Shown piece after piece: positions 32,301-35,332 of a stretch of 35,332 bases of DNA. Positions within the stretch are counted from its first letter, which is position 1; each line of letters begins with the position of its first letter. Location of the stretch: the NCBI GenBank assembly GCA_024698485.1, contig JAILRC010000043.1:1-35332 (forward strand). The letters are read 5' to 3'. The position numbers were made by a program, and so were the translations under genes. The notes under the pieces were generated by a model that was not told the origin of the DNA, did not search any database, and worked only from the letters and a program-made list of their open reading frames with translations. The stretch is from Lachnospiraceae bacterium. Its GTDB lineage: Bacteria > Bacillota > Clostridia > Lachnospirales > Lachnospiraceae.

Positions 32301-32908
32301 CTTCTGATGGAATCCACTTCATCGCCGAAGAGTTCGATCCTGGCAGGATTTTCGTCATTAAGCGGGAAGATGTCTATGATGCCGCCTCTGACGGCAAATT
32401 CGCCGGGAGCGGAAACCTGAGATGTGCGCTCGTAGCCCAGAGCCACCAGCTTTTGTTCCAGTTCTGCGGAGTCCAGGCTTCCTTCCATTCCCACTTTGAC
32501 AATGGAGTTCTTCACTTTTTCAAGAGGAAGGATCTTGTCAAGAGCAGCATCTATGCTCATTACAACAGTAACGGGATCTCCCGACAGCATTTCCTTTATG
32601 GCCGCCGCTCTTTCCTTAACTATGGCGTTACCCTTGATGTCTGCCTGATAGAAGATGAGATCCTTGGCGGGATAAAGTCTGGGGTTTGCTCCGAAAAGCT
32701 TAAGATCCTCGCAGATCTCCCTGGCTCTCAGTTCATTGTAGGTCACAATGACACGTATCTTGTACTCATCAAAAAGAGACGCAACAAAATGACACTTTTG
32801 CGATTCAACACAACCCGTCACATGGACGGGTGTTTTTCCTTGCTCAAGTGCCTTTTTTGTCTGCAGATATTCTGTTGATCCCTGTAAAAGAGAGGTAAAA
32901 CTATTCAT
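29360..32908 (-). CDS. mfd: Transcription-repair coupling factor
   Basis: Mfd displaces RNA polymerase stalled at DNA damage and recruits UvrA. It has 1182 residues, full length. Domains are in order: UvrB-like N-terminal part (about 1-340, including GEFAVRGGIIDIFPLN), RNA polymerase interaction domain (about 495-565, GDYIVHERNGLGIYRG), then RecG-like translocase with Walker A GDVGYGKTEVALRAAF (653 on), DEEQRFG (754-760), TATPIPRTLHMSL, and the C-terminal TRCF domain. ATG at 32908 overlaps the pth stop by 8 nt (ATGAATAG). It is third in the deacetylase-pth-mfd-foldase operon. Confidence 0.97.
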   Translation of the reverse strand: MNSFTSLLQGSTEYLQTKKALEQGKTPVHVTGCVESQKCHFVASLFDEYKIRVIVTYNELRAREICEDLKLFGANPRLYPAKDLIFYQADIKGNAIVKERAAAIKEMLSGDPVTVVMSIDAALDKILPLEKVKNSIVKVGMEGSLDSAELEQKLVALGYERTSQVSAPGEFAVRGGIIDIFPLNDENPARIELFGDEVDSIRSFDVDSQRTIGNIEELTIFPATEFILTDEEMQAGFEKIREEEKKREASLRKEMKNEEAHRLKKACEEAIEAIEYSRGTASLDGFVTSFYDETASFLDYFGKDDLVIFDEPMRLEEKGETSLAEFRESMIGRLEGGYILASRADVIYDYKLILAKGQNKRLLMLSTLDMGTAELKVKERYAVTAKNVNPYVSGIDILVRDLESYRKKNYRTVIVTGSSARGQRLAEGLEEYNIPAVFTEDRNREIKPGEVVIMYGALHKGFEYPLANVAVLVEGDTFGAARKKHKRKFSESGNTIHSLHELTYGDYIVHERNGLGIYRGIEKLENNKTEQDYVKIEYGDGELYIPATNLESIQKYASADADKKPRINKLNSNEWRKTKDRVKKAVADIADQLVNLYAIRSSRPGFAFTPDTVWQKEFEELFPYEETEDQLKAIEDTKRDMESSRIMDRLICGDVGYGKTEVALRAAFKAVQDGKQVVVLVPTTILAQQHYNTFSSRLINYPVTVEMLSRFRTPAQQKAALKGLADGSVDIIVGTHRVLSKDVTFKNLGLLVVDEEQRFGVTHKERIKELKKDVDVLTLTATPIPRTLHMSLAGIREMSVLEEPPVDRLPIQTFVMEHNDEIIREAVNREIARGGQVYYVSNRVNGIEEKAALVQKLVPDANVAFAHGQMSERELEKIMYAFISGEIDVLVATTIIETGLDISNVNTMIIDDADKMGLSQLYQLRGRVGRSSRTAYAFLMYKKGQALKEIAEKRLQAIREFSDLGSGFKIAMRDLEIRGAGNVLGAEQSGHMEEVGYDLYCKLLDNAIKKAKGEEVVSDDFETMIKLPIDAYIPTDYIKNETQKLDMYKRIAMIETEEEKLDVIDELTDRYGDIPAAVDALLTVAQIKAMCHRVFITSVSLLPAEANCIKLRLGMYNEAPLKTELLDDFIKNHPGTELKGNSDAPYFTLNVKKGMKKMSVKDEESLMLEKLKDFLILMKELV

Positions 32909-33482
32909 CCGGATTTGTTTTCTTGCGATTAAATGTATTCATGGCCTTGGGAACATCATCTATTACAAAGAGTTCCGCTGCCGTGACCGCATCCGAGAGC
33001 GCTGCCCTGATCTTCACTTCGTCTTCTTTGCTGAAGTGTCCCAAGACATAGTCCTTCAGATCCCATTCCTTGGGCTTTTCCCCAACGCCGATCCTGATCC
33101 TGGGGAAAACCTCGCTTCCGAGATGCTGGATAATGTTCTTGATCCCGTTGTGTCCGCCGGCGCTTCCCCTTTCCCTGACTCTTATGGAGCCGGGCTCCAG
33201 GTTCACGTCATCGTATATGATGCAGACGTCCTTGGGTTCAACCTTGAAAAAATTTACTGCTTCAATAACCGCTTCTCCGCTCAGGTTCATATAGGTCAGG
33301 GGCTTCATGAGAACGACTTTCTCGCCGCAGATGGTGCCTTTTCCTATCAGAGCCTTGAACTTCTTTTCCGAAACGGATATCCCTGTTTTATCGGATATGG
33401 CCGTAATGGCGTCAAATCCGATGTTGTGCCTGGTTCCGGCATATTCTTTGTCCGGATTACCGAGTCCTGCTATTATCTTCAT
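32901..33482 (-). CDS. pth: Peptidyl-tRNA hydrolase
   Basis: Pth recycles tRNA from prematurely released peptidyl-tRNA. It has 193 residues, the normal size. The active-site Asn and His are in GLGNPDKEYAGTRHNIGFD; the catalytic Asp is in IYDDVNLEPG; the RGSAGGHNGIKNI motif is intact. ATG at 33482 lies 2 nt after the deacetylase stop and has only a weak ribosome binding site, so translation is probably coupled. Confidence 0.97.
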   Translation of the reverse strand: MKIIAGLGNPDKEYAGTRHNIGFDAITAISDKTGISVSEKKFKALIGKGTICGEKVVLMKPLTYMNLSGEAVIEAVNFFKVEPKDVCIIYDDVNLEPGSIRVRERGSAGGHNGIKNIIQHLGSEVFPRIRIGVGEKPKEWDLKDYVLGHFSKEDEVKIRAALSDAVTAAELFVIDDVPKAMNTFNRKKTNPDE

Positions 33483-33484
33483 TA

Positions 33485-35062
33485 CTACTTTGCATAATCC
33501 CTGTTATAATTTTTTGGAGTTGTTGTGGAATAGGAAACCTTTCCGTTCTCAAGTCTGATGCCCTTGTAATAGAAGAGTTCCGAAACCGTAACAAACTGAT
33601 AGCCCTGGATCTCCAGCGTTGCCATGATCTCATTGGTAGCTTCCGCCGTGGATTCGTACAGGGAGTGCATCAGTATGATCTTTCCGTCTCCGCCGTGGGT
33701 GAGGACTTCATCGATAACTCTCTTTGTGATGTCGTCAACCTTGGCATTGTATGTTTCCTCGGAAACCTTTGTCTTGTCCACAACGCCCTTGTTCCAGTCT
33801 TCAGTGTCAAGATACCAGTTGATCATGGGCATGGGAAGATTCTTTGCCATATAGTCGAGAGTATCGTTTCCTCCGGGCATTCTGATGTATTCCGGAGCAT
33901 ATCCCACTGTTTGGGCAAGAAGAAGGTTGTTCCTGTTGATCTGTGTCCAGAATTCCTTCTTGTCGCAGTCTTCCTTTCTGAAGGCAACGTGGCTGTAGGT
34001 GTGAGATGCGATCTCATGACCTGCGGCAGCCAGAGCCTGAATGGATCTCTTGCAGGATTTGTAGTTGTCTATTCTTTCACCGAGAGTGAAGAAGGTGCAC
34101 TTTGCATTGTATCTTTCGAAGATCTCCAGGAGCTGTGACTCAACCTTTTCATAAGGACCGTCGTCATAGGTGAAGGCGATCATGGGCCTGTTGACATCGA
34201 GATCCTGTCTCACCTGAAGTCCGACGGGGTTAAAGTACAGATCCATATACATGAACGCCTTTGCTTCGGAAAGATTTACTTCGTAAGTGAATTCCTTATG
34301 CATAAGATCCGTAAGGGTGTCATTTCCGAAGATGAAAGTAACCTTGTCGTTGGCTATATAGAAGCTGTCAAAATCATTGCGATTATAAACCTCGTCATAG
34401 GAAACAAAACTTGTCTTTGCGATGACGGGATCCTTTTCGGGAGCATAGGTCTGAAGTCTTTCCTTGAGGATAGCCAGATATGTTTCTCTGAAGACCATGT
34501 ACGCACCAAGTCTTCTTCCCGTTTCTGTCTCGAAAACATATCCTGCCTGATGGATGACTTTTCCACCGGAAGTAAAGTTTGCAAGAACCGAAGTAAATGC
34601 GGGATACGCCCAGCATTCTACCGATGCCTTGATGTCCTTTGCATCGCTTCCTGCCCAGCTTGAGGACTTGCTGAATTCTTCGGTAACAAGATCGTCAACG
34701 GTTCCTCTGATCTTTTCGGGCACCTGCATAAGATTTCCGATGGTGTTGATCACTGCCTCGGGAGTTGCCGTGGGCACAGGTGTGTTTGTGGGAACAGGTG
34801 TAGGTGTTGAAGTCGCCTTGGCGCCTGTTGTGGGTGCTGTTGTGGGAGTATTGTTTGCCTTTACCTCCGGCGTCGCGGTTAAAAGAGCCACCGCCTGAGT
34901 GGGAGTAGGCGTTGTTTTTCCGTTATTGTTCCTGTTCTTGCCGCCTCTTCCGTTCAGAAACAGAAGGACTCCGACAAGTGCAAGAAGTATGATCACGATG
35001 GCGATCATAACAAACATGATGATCCTGGTTTTGTTGATTCTTCCGAATTTAGGCGTATTCAT
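33485..35062 (-). CDS. Membrane-anchored polysaccharide deacetylase (NodB domain)
   Basis: A 525-residue surface enzyme, probably acting on peptidoglycan or another N-acetylated glycan. One N-terminal transmembrane helix (about 13-37) is followed by a Thr/Pro-rich linker (about 50-105), a middle domain of about 180 residues that may be of the DUF3298/PdaC kind, and a NodB domain from about 290. The NodB motifs are all present: TYDDGP (298-303), HTYSH (354-358), RMPGG, LDTEDW and ILMHSL. The catalytic Asp pair and metal-binding His pair are intact, so it should be active. ATG at 35062 follows CGGAGAG. It is the first gene of the operon with pth, mfd and the foldase. The substrate is not certain. 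Confidence 0.92.
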   Translation of the reverse strand: MNTPKFGRINKTRIIMFVMIAIVIILLALVGVLLFLNGRGGKNRNNNGKTTPTPTQAVALLTATPEVKANNTPTTAPTTGAKATSTPTPVPTNTPVPTATPEAVINTIGNLMQVPEKIRGTVDDLVTEEFSKSSSWAGSDAKDIKASVECWAYPAFTSVLANFTSGGKVIHQAGYVFETETGRRLGAYMVFRETYLAILKERLQTYAPEKDPVIAKTSFVSYDEVYNRNDFDSFYIANDKVTFIFGNDTLTDLMHKEFTYEVNLSEAKAFMYMDLYFNPVGLQVRQDLDVNRPMIAFTYDDGPYEKVESQLLEIFERYNAKCTFFTLGERIDNYKSCKRSIQALAAAGHEIASHTYSHVAFRKEDCDKKEFWTQINRNNLLLAQTVGYAPEYIRMPGGNDTLDYMAKNLPMPMINWYLDTEDWNKGVVDKTKVSEETYNAKVDDITKRVIDEVLTHGGDGKIILMHSLYESTAEATNEIMATLEIQGYQFVTVSELFYYKGIRLENGKVSYSTTTPKNYNRDYAK

Positions 35063-35116
35063 AAGTTTCTCTCCGAATAAAGATTACAATAATGGTCAGC
35101 GTTCTGCCGTCTAAAC

Positions 35117-35145
35117 ATCATACAACATTTCCCATAAATAAACAA
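35117..35145 (-). promoter_or_regulatory. Promoter of the deacetylase-pth-mfd operon
   Basis: Minus strand TTGTTT (35140-35145), 17-bp spacer, TATGAT (35117-35122), about 55 nt before the ATG. Confidence 0.65.
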
Positions 35146-35197
35146 GTGCCGCGCATATATTAAAGCATGTTGCAAAACATTTTTCCCCCCCAATCAT

Positions 35198-35332
35198 AAC
35201 CACCAGCTTAGCTGGTGGTTTGCTCTGCGGCTATAAGCCGCTGTTACCTGCTTGCCTCTAAAGAGGCTCTGAAAGATTCGCCTTCCGCACTGCGGTCACA
35301 GGCTGGCTCTAAAGAGCCTCTTTTATTTGCCC
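35198..35332. mobile_element. Chain of short hairpins, possible IS200/IS605-like end or palindromic element
   Basis: Five small palindromes lie in 120 bp: AACCACCAGC-TTA-GCTGGTGGTT (35198-35220), GCGGCT-ATA-AGCCGC (35227-35241), GCCTCT-AA-AGAGGC (35254-35267), CCGC-ACT-GCGG (35285-35295) and GGCTCT-AA-AGAGCC (35305-35318). The third and fifth share the core CTCTAAAGAG. Subterminal hairpins of this kind mark IS200/IS605-type elements, and similar hairpin runs next to tnpA genes are familiar from Clostridia, but no transposase lies inside the window. An intergenic palindromic repeat is the alternative. Confidence 0.45.

Overview
This 35.3 kb window looks like chromosomal DNA of a Gram-positive anaerobe of the Clostridia, most probably the Lachnospiraceae. 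The reasons are AGGAGG-type ribosome binding sites, TTGACA/TATAAT promoters, a T-box leader on trp genes, a TPP riboswitch in front of an ECF thiamine S component (ThiT), a QueT-family S component, a pth-mfd-foldase cluster, and surface proteins with a membrane anchor followed by Thr/Pro (TPTPTP) linkers. No species call is possible from sequence alone.

Layout. 1-3126 (minus): a MotA/TolQ-like membrane protein downstream of leuS. The leuS frame has no stop at its usual end and runs through an intrinsic-terminator palindrome. 3406-7577 (plus): a chemoreceptor and a family-5 solute-binding lipoprotein. 7640-9214 (minus): gpmI. 9358-9411: the last 17 codons of a second, lost binding-protein gene. 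9483-9920 (minus): an AT-rich orphan lipoprotein. 10027-13575: a divergent regulon in which a BmrR/TipA-like MerR regulator faces a GPH sugar transporter plus cytosolic GH5 glycosidase operon. The shared promoter region has the MerR hallmark, a 19-bp spacer filled by a perfect dyad.

13572-15522 is a run of RNA-controlled genes: queT behind a candidate SD-capturing pseudoknot, thiT behind a TPP riboswitch, and a T-box with specifier TGG opening a complete trpEGDCFBA operon (15523-21965). This links queuosine-precursor, thiamine and tryptophan supply.

22041-26104 is more accessory: a membrane-anchored LRR (BspA-like) surface protein, an AT-rich AlbA/Schlafen-type ATPase with its own promoter bearing 21-bp-spaced repeats, the C-terminal remnant of another LRR gene, and a zinc-ribbon membrane protein. 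26200-35062 (all minus): natAB-type ABC exporter genes, then a four-gene housekeeping/envelope operon (polysaccharide deacetylase, pth, mfd, PrsA-like foldase). The right edge (35198-35332) holds a chain of small hairpins resembling the end of an IS200/IS605-like or other palindromic element.

Best candidates for something undescribed: the queT leader pseudoknot, the nonstop-prone leuS, the MerR-controlled transporter/GH5 pair, and the 21-bp repeat promoter of the AlbA gene.
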